In this document: piece by piece, positions 21,403 through 31,802 of the stretch
How the letters are laid out: the number at the start of each line of letters is the position of its first letter
Position numbering within the stretch: position 1 is the first letter of the stretch
Assembly: GCA_963573315.1 (NCBI GenBank)
Contig: CAUYJH010000011.1
Coordinates: forward strand, 1 to 34,721
Direction: 5' to 3'
Length of the DNA stretch: 34,721 bases
Origin: Entomortierella parvispora
Lineage: Eukaryota > Mortierellomycota > Mortierellomycetes > Mortierellales > Mortierellaceae
Program-made: the position numbers and the translations under genes
The notes under the pieces: generated by a model
Seen by the model: the letters and a program-made list of their open reading frames with translations, nothing else
The model's database searches: none
Told to the model about the DNA's origin: nothing

Positions 21403-22562
21403 ATGGCAAGACGGTTCGTCCCCCCCGAAGACAGGGCTCCAGTCCTCGAGCTACCCGAGGACACCAAAAAGATCTTCTCGGTCGAATTCCCTGGTCACAT
21501 CCAGAACCCAGACAAGGCCAAGCAATGTCTCGGTGGCGACAATGCCATTCTTAATGCAAGTTAGGCATTAGCTCTCTAATTCCTGTGTCTCCTTGACTGT
21601 GCGACGCTCCTTTGGTGGCGGTTTCTGTCTTACTTACTCAAATCCTGTTGGATATCCATATTTTCCAAACAGGCATACCTTGGAGGCTCACCCCTGGATA
21701 TGAGGTATCGACTCAACGACCCTTTCGCGATCCCGCTCCATGGATCAACTCTTCCCACCTCCAATCTTCTCTTAAAAGTCACGCGACGATACAAAGTCAA
21801 ACGGCGACCCGATACAGAGCGCTCGACTCAGACTATCCGAGCACCCAAAGACGACGACATACCCTATGACGAAAACGAACAACCAGACATCAAGTATGAT
21901 ATGGTCGGCGCAATCTCAAAGACGACCCGATTCTATGGACTTGCAGATTTCCAAGTGCTTGTCGATCCAAAGGATGAGGTTTACAAGATCAAGTCGGATC
22001 TCCTCAATATGGATTGTAAGACCCCGTTCCCTCCTTTGAGTTTTGAATGGATAGGAAGATGTGAAGCAATTGCAAAAAATATTGAATCTTTTTAATACAT
22101 TCATGGCACTAGACGAGAGTCTTATTGCGCTCAAGATCGATCACAGGAATCCAGTTGAAGACATCTCGACGATTCAGATTCTCCCACCACCTCATCTGTC
22201 TAAAACAAATCTACCCAATCCATACCGGTACCGAGCAAGGGAAGGCACAGAGGCCGAACTTGAAGTAGGTTGCCGCGAGAATTCATTTTTAATTTCAAAA
22301 ACCCCGGTGGTTTCTGCTTTTTATTGGCTACTTTTTGTCTAACTTTTCTTTTTTTTTTTGTCCTCTTGTGGAATAGGAGGAACGTGTTGGACGAGGCAAA
22401 GGAAGGGGTAAGGGCAGAGTCAACAGGGCAGGACGGAAAAGAGGACAAGGCGGCGGAAATGGAAGAGGTCGAGGCGTACGCAGGACGACAAATGTGGCGT
22501 CTATGCTTCAGGCGACCACGGCAGCCTTCACCGCTACTGCTTCAGCTGCCTTGGATGATTAA
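21403..22562 (+). CDS. Short TFIIIC subunit 5 (GTF3C5/Sfc1/Tau95)-like protein, N-terminal domain only
   Basis: Exons 21403-21555, 21673-22015, 22113-22264 and 22377-22562 join in phase to 277 aa. The order of motifs follows the N-terminal dimerisation domain of TFIIIC subunit 5: FSVEFPGHIQNPDKAKQCLGG, YRLNDPFAIPL, SNLLLKVTRRYK, a conserved-style FYGLADFQ segment and ILPPPHLSK..PYRYR. In GTF3C5/Tau95 this domain pairs with subunit 7 (Tau55), and a DNA-binding domain follows to about 500-650 aa. Here the protein instead ends with a short Arg/Gly/Lys-rich tail (GRGKGRGKGR, GGGNGRGRG) and an Ala/Thr-rich end. The DNA-binding domain is absent and does not follow downstream, where NAF1 begins on the other strand. 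Intron 1 needs a GC-AG splice. The family call rests on motif pattern, so a search is needed. Confidence 0.78.
21556..21672 (+). other. Putative GC-AG intron
   Basis: The 117-nt intron 1 of the TFIIIC5-like gene starts GCAAGT and ends CAG. Only this junction gives the family-consistent join ILN-AYLGGSPLD. The nearest GT donor (21560) puts exon 2 out of frame. GCAAGT is the usual form of rare GC donors. Confidence 0.6.
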
Positions 22563-22627
22563 ACAACGCAATTCAATTCAGAAAAAAAAATCAAAATGAA
22601 CTTTTCAGTCAGTAGAAACAGATGACT

Positions 22628-22633
22628 TTTATT
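22628..22633 (-). terminator. Poly(A) hexamer overlapping the NAF1 stop codon
   Basis: CAATAAAAG on the minus strand contains both the TAA stop (22631-22629) and an AATAAA hexamer. The facing TFIIIC5-like stop is only 66 nt away. Confidence 0.4.
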
Positions 22634-24755
22634 GAGGCTGCTGGTTCTGGTTCTGATGCTGCTGCTGAGGGAACAGTGGTGAGAGCATATTCATGATCTG
22701 TTGAGGATTGGCCTGCGGGGTTTGCTGTTGTTGTTGCTGTTGTTGTTGAGGATGAAAGCCAGCTTGCGGTTGGTATTGAGCCTGCATTGGATTGTAGGCT
22801 GGATGCATCGCTGGCGCCGTTGGCATTTGCTGTTCAGAGGTAAAGCTGAATGCCTGGGAAGGAGGTGTAGAAGTGGCAGATGCAGGAGCTGCAGTCGCTT
22901 GCGAATGGTGGAACTGCTGCTGTTGTTGTTGGAGTTGTTGCTGTTGGTGCTGCAACCTTTGAATGGTCTCTTGAGCCTTTTGAATCTGCTGTTGGTAGAG
23001 CGCCTGCTGTTGTGCCTGCTGAGCTTGAATCTGTTGATGTTGCAAGCGCTGCTGCTGCAAGAGTTGTTGATGTTGGAGCTGCTGCTGCTGCTGAAGCTCC
23101 TGCATGTAATTTGATGGCTGCCGTGCCTGCTGGTGTGGGGCTTGATGTTGTTGTTGCTGCTGCTGCTGTGATTGTTGTTGAGCTCCTCCTATCATAGTCT
23201 GGAGTTCACGCTGCTGCTGCTGGTACCATGGCAATGTTCCAGTAGAAGCAGAAGAAGATGGCGCGTTGGAACCTCTGGCTGCCACTCCCGGACGCTGTAG
23301 GATGCGGTATCCGTCTTCAGGTTCGTTAAACTTTGGCCTGGCGGGTAGTGCGATAGGCTGACGAGGTGTAAACGCAGGTGCAGGAGCCTCTCCATTCATG
23401 GCCTGTAGGGCCGCTGTTGTGTCGGCAGCCATACCAGGCATCTTGCGACCCTTCTTTCCTTTACTCTTGTTCTTGGCCATCTTGAGCATCTTTTTGTGCA
23501 TCATCTCCTGTTCGTCGTCTGAAAACTCCAACTCGACATCGTCTACTTCTTCATCAAACTTGTTACTGGCATCGCTTCCCTTCAAAGCCTTGAGAGGTCC
23601 CGTCATGACAATTGAACTGTGCTCTGGCACCGCGTATACGGATGTCCCCATCGTACAGGATTCGGGGATTTCTGCTGCAGTGTTGAAACGAATAGAGTAC
23701 AGTGGTCGAGCAACGGGTCCAAATGTTTCAAAAATCTACAGAAATTGTTTGTCGAGTTAGTAAGGATTAGCAACAAGGAAGGATCACTTCCATGTGATTG
23801 TAAAGCAAACAAGTCTTACTTCTCCAAGAACTTCGCTTGTTTGGACACCTTCCTCGTTCTTTGGACCGTGAATGGCAGCGATAGTTCCCGAATCCAAGAC
23901 ACGGACTTCCCCACTTTGGGCTGCCTGGACCACCACCACATTGTCAACAATGGACATGACAGTACCCATTAGCTCCAGCTTTGCCTCTGGTCCAAGAACA
24001 ATATCGGGTCGTTTCACCTCTGGAAGTTGCAGGATCTCATTGGCGGTGTGCAAAATCGTTGTTGGTGTAGGCTCTTCGTCCTCATTCATGGCATCGAAAG
24101 CAATCAACGCCTTTTCGCGCTCTTCCCGGGTGAGTTTTTTATGCGGCATCACATCCATGTCCGAGTCGGAATCGGAATCCGAGTCAGAAGATTCACTACA
24201 AAATATGTCAGAAATCCTTCCAGGGTGAGTATAGGCCTTATCTACCGTTCGAAATTAATCGCTTTCTTCAAAAGCATCATTGGAAACATACGGTGCATCG
24301 TCATCATCATCGCTGGACTCCAGATCACTCGATTCGTAGCCGTCCACTTTGGTCGCAGCACCGGCGATGGCCGCGTCCAGAATATCTTCCGTTTTGGCAG
24401 CAGTTGTACTTGCGCTGACTGCAACAGCGGCCATGGCGATATCAGAATTGTCCATGGGCGAATCTCCATCTGCGATAGCGTGCGTAGAAGTCTGTTGTGC
24501 GAATGAAGGGACTGCTTGCTCCTGATCCTGGGAGACAGTATGGGAAATAGGAGTGGCCTCCATATGAATGTCCACGTCCATACCACTGCTGGTTGAGGGA
24601 GTGGCTGCAGGGATGATATGCTGCTCCGTATGAGTACTGTGAGCAGGGTGCTCAGGGACAGTAGGCGCGTTGGTGGCGACAGGGGCGTGTCCCATGTCCA
24701 TGACGGTATCTTCGACCATGGCGTCCTGATTATCGTAGGGTCCTGTATCCATCAT
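22629..24755 (-). CDS. NAF1: H/ACA ribonucleoprotein assembly factor NAF1
   Basis: Exons 24755-24292, 24195-23820 and 23735-22629 join in phase to 648 aa. The first exon uses a strong GTATGT donor that removes an in-frame stop. The N-terminal 170 residues are acidic, ending in Asp/Ser stretches. The Gar1-like domain lies at about residues 215-315 (LMGTVMSIVDNVVVVQA, LDSGTIAAIHG, GEIFETFGPVARPLYSIRFN), closely following Naf1. A Lys-rich nuclear patch (KNKSKGKKGRK) follows, and then a Gln/Pro-rich tail of about 200 residues with several polyglutamine runs. Naf1 holds the place of Gar1 during H/ACA snoRNP and telomerase RNP assembly in the nucleus. Yeast Naf1 is 492 aa; the extra length here is mostly the Gln tail. 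It shares a 287-bp divergent promoter with uS16m. Confidence 0.92.
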
Positions 24756-25042
24756 ATCTGTTGTGTATATAGATTTGATGCGGTGTCGGGGTGTCGATCA
24801 AGCAGCGAAGTGGATGCCTGAGAGGAGTAGATGGCAGAGAAGGAGGAAGGAAGAATAGTCCTGTGCAAAGAAAAAAAGAAAAAAAAAAAAAGGGAGAAGA
24901 GGCATGAACAGGTGGCTTGTGCGCCCAACAACAACAGTCACCGCTCCTCTGCGTGTGCTTTACATGCTGATCAGCATTTCCCTCCCGAGTGCGTCCTTCC
25001 CCCCCTTCTGTCTGTCTGCATCCCTCCACATCGCACATCGCC
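24756..25042. promoter_or_regulatory. Divergent promoter of NAF1 and uS16m
   Basis: 287 bp between start codons. The minus strand is C/T-rich at about 24830-24900 (NAF1 leader). The plus strand has a C-rich leader before ATG 25043. No clear TATA box at a normal distance was seen. Confidence 0.45.
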
Positions 25043-25506
25043 ATGCTCTCCATCAAACTCGCCCGCCACGGGGTCAAGAACAACCCTTTCTTCCACATTG
25101 TCGTCCTCCAGAGCAGATCCAGACCCACTCGCAAGCCAATTGAGCAGCTCGGAACTTTCAACCCCATTCCCGACAAGGAGGGCAACAAGGCCATCAGCCT
25201 CAACTTTGAGCGCGCAAAGTACTGGATTAGTGTCGGTGCCAAGCCCAGTGACACTGTCGCCCGCATTCTCGCCAAGGTACGTTGGTCATCCAGCGCGCTC
25301 TCACCTTTTTGATGGCACAAAATGAATATTTTGCATTCATCTCCATGTTGTTTTGGTGGCAAAGGGACTATTCTAACCATCCTCGCTGCTTATTTATATA
25401 TTTTAAGGCCGATATTATTCCAGCACAACCAAGGCCCGGAATGCCCAACCCTTCCCGCTCCACCCCTATCAAGGATGCCACCACCCCCACCACCCCCTCC
25501 GCATAA
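25043..25506 (+). CDS. MRPS16: Mitochondrial small ribosomal subunit protein uS16m
   Basis: Exons 25043-25276 and 25408-25506 join in phase to 110 aa. It begins MLSIKLARHGVKNNPFFHIV and has the bS16/uS16 pattern with QLGTFNPIP, LNFERAKYWISVGAKPSDTV and ARILAK. Bacterial S16 is about 80 aa; the added C-terminal Pro/Ser/Thr-rich tail is encoded by exon 2. The basic N-terminus can serve as a mitochondrial signal, as in other mitoribosomal S16 proteins. It is a structural part of the mitoribosomal small subunit. Confidence 0.93.
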
Positions 25507-26299
25507 GTCCTAGACCGTTGACGATCACCTCAACTTGTATTAAAATCCAGCTTGTTTTCTTGTTTTATTCAGCGCATCTGGGCATCCAACAATTCTTCAT
25601 TTGGCATCAAAGCTTAATCAAGGACCGCAGGACAGAAGGAGCTGGACCAGCCATTCAGGATTGATGCAATGTCCCCAAATATTTGAACAGTTGTATTTTG
25701 TTTTCGTCGTCTTTTTGCTTTTTTCGGAGAACATATCCAGGAACACTCGACAGGAAAACTGAGCAATTGGTTTCCCAATTACAGAGGAATCAGAGCGAAA
25801 CTCTCTGGAAGGAGACAACACCGTGAAGACTACCATCAGTCGAGCCATCTAGGAAAGCTCTTAAGGTCACTCTGCTGGACATGTGCTCGGCAACCGTGTT
25901 CTATTGTTGAATTTTCAGCTCGTTGGTGGTGTTTGGACTCTCCCTCTCCCTCTTCGTCTCTCTTTGTGTCCATCAGTCTCTCTGTCTGCCAATCTAACGG
26001 TCTCCTACGGACACAGGGCCAACGACATACCAGACTGTGAATTTTTGGATCCAAGGGAGCAATTGGGTGGGCTTAATCTTGTTAAAGAAGCCTAGGCCAA
26101 GATTGCACCTTGTTACTTAGCGTCAGACCAGTCGACCAGCTCGGGAGAAGATGGATTGTTGTTCTGATGCGCGTGCGTGAGATGCCTGTGTCCAACTTCT
26201 ATAAATGGCCTTCCAGTGCAACCACCTTCTTTCTTCCTCATTCCTCCCCACCTTTTTCTTTCCTCTCGACAACATCCCACAGCAGCAGGTCATTTCCCC
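25507..26299 (+). promoter_or_regulatory. Intergenic region and CHS4-like promoter
   Basis: A CT-rich tract at 25938-25993, a TATAAAT at 26200-26206, and a pyrimidine-rich leader at about 26218-26275 precede ATG 26300. The TATA box lies downstream of the alternative in-frame ATG at 26177, which argues against that start. A 76-codon minus frame at 25618-25848 has no recognisable features. Confidence 0.5.
26200..26206 (+). promoter_or_regulatory. TATA box of the CHS4-like gene
   Basis: TATAAAT 94 nt upstream of ATG 26300. Confidence 0.55.
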
Positions 26300-28252
26300 A
26301 TGGCGACGAGTGTTTCCCCGGCGCATCCCCCTAGTGGTCAAGACCGCAGCGCGATGTCTGCACTAAAGCTTCAACAGCAACAGCAACAGCAACAGCAGTT
26401 TTACAACGAGATGGCGGCAACGCAACCTCAGGGACCCTCTTACCATACTCAGCAGCCACAACAAGAACCTTCTAATCTCTCCAGCAGTGCCCTTCAGTCA
26501 ATGCCATTGTCGATGCCCCTCTCCATGTCGTCAGAATACCCCTCCTCCTCAGAATACTCTTCACAGTCGCAACAGCAGCAACAGTACTCTCAACAGTACC
26601 AGCAAGGTGACTACGACCAACAAACTCAGCTATGGCAGCAGCAGCAGCAATACTACCAGCAGCAACAGGGCTACGGACCTGAAGGGTTTCCAGGTGCCGG
26701 AGGTATGGTGGGTGGCCCAGGATACGGACCTGAGGATGGGATGACGGAAGAAGAATACATGTTGATGCTCCAGCAGCAGCAACCCCCGGTGCTATCGCAT
26801 GACCATCTCCGACCAGGGCACAAGGCCACGTTGTTGTCCTATACTCAGACGCTAGAACTTTATCGGCAAAATGCCAAAAAGACCAACGATCCCGAACTCC
26901 AGTTTGAATTCGCAGCCTTTATGATTGACGCTGGTAAGGACCAAGAGGATCCCAAGACACGGGCTGAACTCTTTGATGAGGCCATGAAGTTGCTCCGAAA
27001 GTTGGCGACGAATGGTCATGCGGAATCACAGCACTACCTGGCAGAGTGTTTTGCTTCTGGGTTTGCAAGGGGGAAACCTGACTTTGACAAGGCCTTCCCG
27101 CTCTGGGTCCAGGCTTCAAAGCATGGCCATCCTGACGCCGCTTACAGAACAGGGCGTTGTTACGACGAAGGTTTAGGCACTCGTAAGGACAGCGCAAGGG
27201 CCGTTCAGTTTTACAGGTATGTTGTAAATCTTTTATTTATCAGGTTGGGGAAGGAGGAGTAAGCACATAGCCATGACCGCATTTTGAGGCGTGGTTCAGG
27301 GGTACGGTCCTATCTTTCTTTTTTTTATGGTCTTTGCACTCTGGTGCGATGGTGCTTTGGCCCCCAACTGGTCTGGTCTTTACCATTCATTTTTCAAAAA
27401 GATTGTCCCACGAAGTGTTGGTCTTATTTTTACCCATTCTTTTTTTCTTTTGCGGGCAGCGAGATCAACAAACCTGCACCAAAACAATTGTAAAAAGGAC
27501 AGGGATCGATCGGTCTGGATTGACAACAATGCTTCCTTCTTTTTTTTTCCTGCGTGGTTTTACATAGGAAAGCGTCTTCAGCGAATCATCCTGGAGCCAT
27601 GTGGAGATTGGGCGTAGTCAGCCTGTATGGTGAACTCGGCCTCACAGCCTCCCCTCGCGACGGCGTTAAATGGCTGAAGCGGTCCGCCCAAGCGGCAACG
27701 CCAGAGTTCCCGTTTGCGCTGTACGAACTGGCGCAGTTGCATGAACGCGGGATTGAGAACATCGTCTTTATTGATCCCGAGTACTCCATAACCCTCTATA
27801 CCCAAGCGGCTGAACTTGGTCATGCACCCTCGGCGTTCCGTTTGGGTGAATGCTGGGAGTACGGGAAACTTGGCGTGAAGCCGGACTCCCGACTCTCGAT
27901 CCATTATTATACCCTGGCGGCTCAGGAGGAACACCCAGAGGCCTGTTTTGCGCTCGCGGCTTGGTACTTGGTCGGGTCTGAAGGCGTCCTACCTCAATCG
28001 GATGCAGAGGCCTATATCTGGGCCAAACGGGCAGCAGATAAGAACCTGGCCAAGGCTCTGTATGCTCTCGGGTACTTTACTGAAGTTGGAATCGGACCCA
28101 AGAAGGATTTGGACGAGGCCATTGAGTGGTACAAGAAGGCCGCTGCTGCAGGCGACAAGCGCGCGACTCAGAGACTGGAGGGTGTGCCTGTCGATGGGAA
28201 CAGGAAGAGGACTCGGGGCAGCAGCAAGGAAGAGAAATGTTCTGTCATGTAG
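26300..28252 (+). CDS. CHS4/SKT5-like Sel1-repeat protein with CaaX box (chitin synthase activator type)
   Basis: Exons 26300-27216 and 27568-28252 join in phase to 533 aa; the intron is unusually long (351 nt). The N-terminal 170 residues are Gln/Ser/Tyr-rich. From about residue 215 there are tandem Sel1-type helical repeats (for example GHAESQHYLAECFASGFARG, GHPDAAYRTGRCYDEGLGT, NHPGAMWRLGVVSLYGELGL, NLAKALYALGYFTEVGIGP). The protein ends KCSVM, a CaaX prenylation motif (CSVM) like that of yeast Chs4. Chs4/Skt5 proteins bring chitin synthase III to the membrane and activate it, and prenylation aids this. Other fungal Sel1-CaaX paralogs exist, so the exact partner is inferred. AATAAA lies at 28291. 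Confidence 0.88.
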
Positions 28253-28290
28253 AGCGAGTGAAAGCTCACTGTTAAGTATTTCCATTTTCT

Positions 28291-28296
28291 AATAAA
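28291..28296 (+). terminator. Poly(A) signal of the CHS4-like gene
   Basis: AATAAA 39 nt after the CHS4-like stop codon, in the 188-bp gap to the convergent SDA1 gene. Confidence 0.5.
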
Positions 28297-28440
28297 CATC
28301 ATTTATATGTCGGATATGAACAGGTCCTTTGGTGGACATGGTTTTATGAGGATGAAAATGGGGAATGAAATAATAAAAAATGCTATTGTACAGTTCGAAC
28401 AAACAAAAAGTGAAAGAGAAGAAGGATGATAGCCAGATCC

Positions 28441-30919
28441 TTAATGCTTCATCATCTTTTGCTTCTTGATGTGGGCATGCAAGGCAACCTGCTTCTCTCT
28501 CAAACTCATCTTCTTCTTCTCGCGGACCTCGCGCTTGTGAGCAATCATCATAAAGTTCTTGCCCTTGGCCTTCTCCTTGTTGGTACTGGATCCACGCTCC
28601 GTCGATCCCTTGCGCGATCCAAACTTGTCGCGTCCCTCGCGTCCATTCTTGATCGACTCCATACGCTCTGCATAGTCCTGCTTGGCCTTCTTGCGGGGCC
28701 CAATAATGGATCCGATCGAGACCTCGCCCTCGGCCTGGTTCTCTGTATCGGTTGGGTTGGGTCGCTTGCCAGATCCAGATCGGACAGGGTTCAACTTTTG
28801 ATCTGCCTGTCTCTGCAACTTCAAAGCCTCGATCTTTGCGAAATCTGCAGGGGTCAAGATCTTTGTTGTTGCAAGCAACTGAGCCGCAGCCATCTTCTCC
28901 TTGCGCTCCGCCATCATCTGGGCACGCTTGGCCTTGGTCTCCTCGTCCTCCTCCTTGGCCGTCTCTTCCTCATCCTTGGGCAAGAGACCCTTCTTCTTCA
29001 AGCGACGCTCCTTGTTGACTGTCATACGCTTGGTCTTTGGCTTCTTGTTGCCATCCTCATCCTCGGATCCCGAATCCTCATCGTCCGATAACTTGATGTT
29101 CAAGTCAGCCTCATCATCCGAAACGTTGATCCAACCGCCCTGCTCCTCATCCTCATCCTCAGAGGCCTCCTCCCAATCGTCCCAGTTATCGCCCTCACCG
29201 TTCTCATCAGGGTTCTCGGCCAAGAGCTGAAGACCCTCGAGGTCGCCATCATTGTGGCTCTCACCGTACTTGGAGGGCTGCATATCGCGCATGTTCATGG
29301 CGGCAGCACGACCACGATCCTTCTTCTTGAGTAACTCGGGGTTGATCTCACGGAAAAGACCGATCAAAGAGCGCGAGGCCATCATGACACCCTTGTCGCG
29401 ATGGTTCTTGTATTCCGTCAAGTCGTGGAGCAAAGTGGCCTCCATGGCCAGAGGACAACGCGAGACAATCTCACGGATACCGTTCAAACCGGCCGCCATG
29501 ACCTCAGCAGCACAATGCTCCGTCACGAAGTTGTTGGCCAAGGTCTGGATCACGGGCTCGATCACATCTGGGGGAATCAAATCGTGGGAAGCCTGAGCAG
29601 TGATGGCAATGATCTGAGTGACATCCTTCTGAGTGGGCTGAAGACGCTTCTGAAGGTATGGGTAAAAGGCCAGGATGGTCAACTTGTGGACACCAATGAT
29701 ACGCGAGATCAAGTTCATCAACATGAGTTGAACCTCATGGCGTTCACGCGATCCTGCCAAGTGGGTGTACAACTTTTCGGTAAAACCCTGGGGGTCGTTC
29801 AAGAGATGGAGGGCCGAGAAGTTGAAAGTCTCTGCCTTTTTCTTGGAACGCTGCTTCTTCTTCAAAGACGCCACCATCTTGTCCATCTGCTTGGATTTAG
29901 CCTTTGTCTTCTTGCTGACGTTCTGCTTGTGCTGCATGGCCTTGATATCAGGCAACTCTTCCTCGTCCTCTGAATCGCCATCATCCTCGTTGTTGCCGAG
30001 GAAGAATTGAAGAGCAGTGACCATAATCTTGGTCACGGGAGAGAAGCAAGCATGAGCGATAACGTTGACAGTCTTGGCATCATTCCTACATTGACACAAA
30101 AAGATTCATCGATCATGGTTAGAATTCAAGATGACTAGATAAAAACGATCATCCTTTCGCACAGAAAGAAAGGAAAGGAGAGAAAAGGAAAGAAAAAGAG
30201 CAATTACCAAATGTTCTTGCGGTATAACTCAATACAGACATCCAAACTACGCTTGGCAGCGATGGCGTTCTCGCTTCCAGTACCGGCGGCACCTTCAGCT
30301 GAGGTCAACATGGTGTACATGAATCCCTGAAGGGTCTTGTTCATCTTGTTGTTCTTTGCCTTTTGGTTGCTGGTTTTGATGTCGTTCACAATGTGGTTGT
30401 AGAGGATATCACGAAGGACCTTGTCTCTGCAGCGGAAGAGCGTAAAGAAGAGCGAGAGCAAGGCTGTGGACGAGATCATTTCACGGTTACGCAACAGGAC
30501 CAAAGCCTGGACCATGGTGCGACGGAGTTCAGCATTGAGAATTTGATAATGCTTGGACAACAGGGCAATGATTTGATCTGGGAACTCCTTAGTCTCCTCA
30601 GGGTAGCATGGCGAGACCTTTGAGAAGAATGAATAGAGAATGAGCTAGTTAGATTGCGTGCGCAAGGGAGGGAAGGTATGCTTTTGCAGACAATGGAATC
30701 AGAGAGGGAAGAGGATGTTACCTGGGCAATAAAGTTGATAAGATCCTGAAAGTCGGTGGAGAGTTCCTCGGGCTTGAGCTCAAAGATGGCCCTGGAGGAC
30801 TCGAAGTGGCGCAACTGCTGCAAAAACTCTTCCTTGTAGGAGAGAGGGTCACGCTTGATGAGGTTCTGCAGTTGGGGGATGTTTGTGGGCAGCAACGCAG
30901 CCCTGTTTCTCTTTCCCAT
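28441..30919 (-). CDS. SDA1: SDA1, pre-60S ribosome biogenesis factor
   Basis: Exons 30919-30722, 30617-30208 and 30085-28441 join in phase to 750 aa, close to yeast Sda1 (767 aa). The N-terminal half has the Sda1/NUC130-type helical pattern ([23 protein letters not shown]-like [33 protein letters not shown]). The middle has [19 protein letters not shown] and [19 protein letters not shown]. An acidic stretch (about residues 500-560) and a Lys/Arg-rich C-terminus ([18 protein letters not shown]) follow, as in nucleolar assembly factors. Sda1 is needed for maturation and export of pre-60S particles and, in yeast, for G1 progression and actin organisation. Nothing looks broken. Confidence 0.95.
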
Positions 30920-31097
30920 GGTGAATGTGAGTGGAGAGGAGAGGAGAAGGGAGGAGGATGAGAACAATGACAGAGCGATGCGATGATGAATGCCCTTTGT
31001 CGAATGAAGGCGAGGAAAAAAAAAAGAAAAAAAATCAAAACAACACAGGAAACGCAGTCACTCAGCGGCACTATTTTTTTGGTGTGCCTGAGCCATT

Positions 31098-31802
31098 TTA
31101 CCGCTGTCTTATCAAGGGTCGACCCTCCTCCTCTTCACGGCTCGTATCCCTCGTAGCGATTCTTGTCGGTTGCAAATCGCTCTCAGGGTCCTGTGCGCCC
31201 ATTCGACCGCGTTGGCGAATCAAGACTTCAAGGACACTCGTCCTGGGTCCCAACACCTGCAACGAGAACTTCCAGAACGCCACCGCGTTCAGGACAAGAT
31301 TGAAGACCATGCCTAGGCTGCAACCAAGTATCTTGACTTGAATAAGGACCATATTGATGAACGAGATTGCAGTGAATTGAACCACAAACGGGTTTTTGGT
31401 CAAACCAGCCACAATGCTTGGCATATGAGCCACACAGGCCAAGGCGACCATGATTCGATTGGGATGGTTGCCTTTTTTCAAGATTGATTGTATGAAGGTT
31501 AGTCCTCTTCAGAGTTTTTGTTGAATTTTTCCGTGAGTGCAATCTTGGTCCCTCGCCGTTTGCAACAAAGCCAAATGCCGCGGCAAAGATATTTGCGAGC
31601 GGCCAGCAAGAGGTCAAGAGGAGAGCGAATCTGGGCCCTTCATTCTGCAAATGTGAGGACACTGTAGAAAATGGATATGAACTTGTTTGAATAGAAGTAG
31701 AGAGGAAGCTGAGGAAACAGGAAAAGAAGAGAGACGAGGAAACAGGAAAAGAGGAGAGAAAAAGAAAAAGAAACATACTGAGAATATGGCTAGCGCAGAC
31801 AT
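31098..31802 (-). CDS. Small multi-pass membrane protein, family not recognised
   Basis: Three exons give one phase-consistent model of 153 aa: 31802-31779, 31630-31567 and 31471-31098. Exon 3 is the firm part. It has two or three hydrophobic helices (IMVALACVAHMPSIVAGL, FVVQFTAISFINMVLI, LGMVFNLVLNAVAFW) and a charged tail with an Arg/Glu-rich end, probably cytosolic. The intron before exon 3 has a good GACTAAC branch site but a weak GTTGCA donor. The intron before exon 2 carries a 24-nt duplicated pyrimidine unit. The start is uncertain: ATG 31802 gives MSALAIFS and a short N-terminus, and an upstream exon is possible. It is divergent from DDI1. I cannot assign a function. Confidence 0.55.
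31711..31759. repeat. 24-nt direct repeat in an intron
   Basis: Two near-identical purine-rich units (plus strand, GAGGAAACAGGAAAAGA...) at 31711-31734 and 31736-31759, forming the pyrimidine tract of intron 1 of the small membrane protein gene. Confidence 0.6.

Noticed and set aside
25618-25848. 76-codon minus-strand frame beginning MARLMVVF
   Set aside because: Short, no recognisable motif, no convincing flanking exons, and no clear promoter.
26177-26299. Upstream in-frame start for the CHS4-like protein
   Set aside because: It lies upstream of the TATAAAT at 26200, and the extra residues are leader-type Pro/Ser/Phe sequence.
27217-27567. Possible snoRNA or extra exon in the 351-nt CHS4-like intron
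   Set aside because: No matching C/D or H/ACA box arrangement was seen, and the flanking exons join in phase across the whole segment without a missing repeat part that I could identify.
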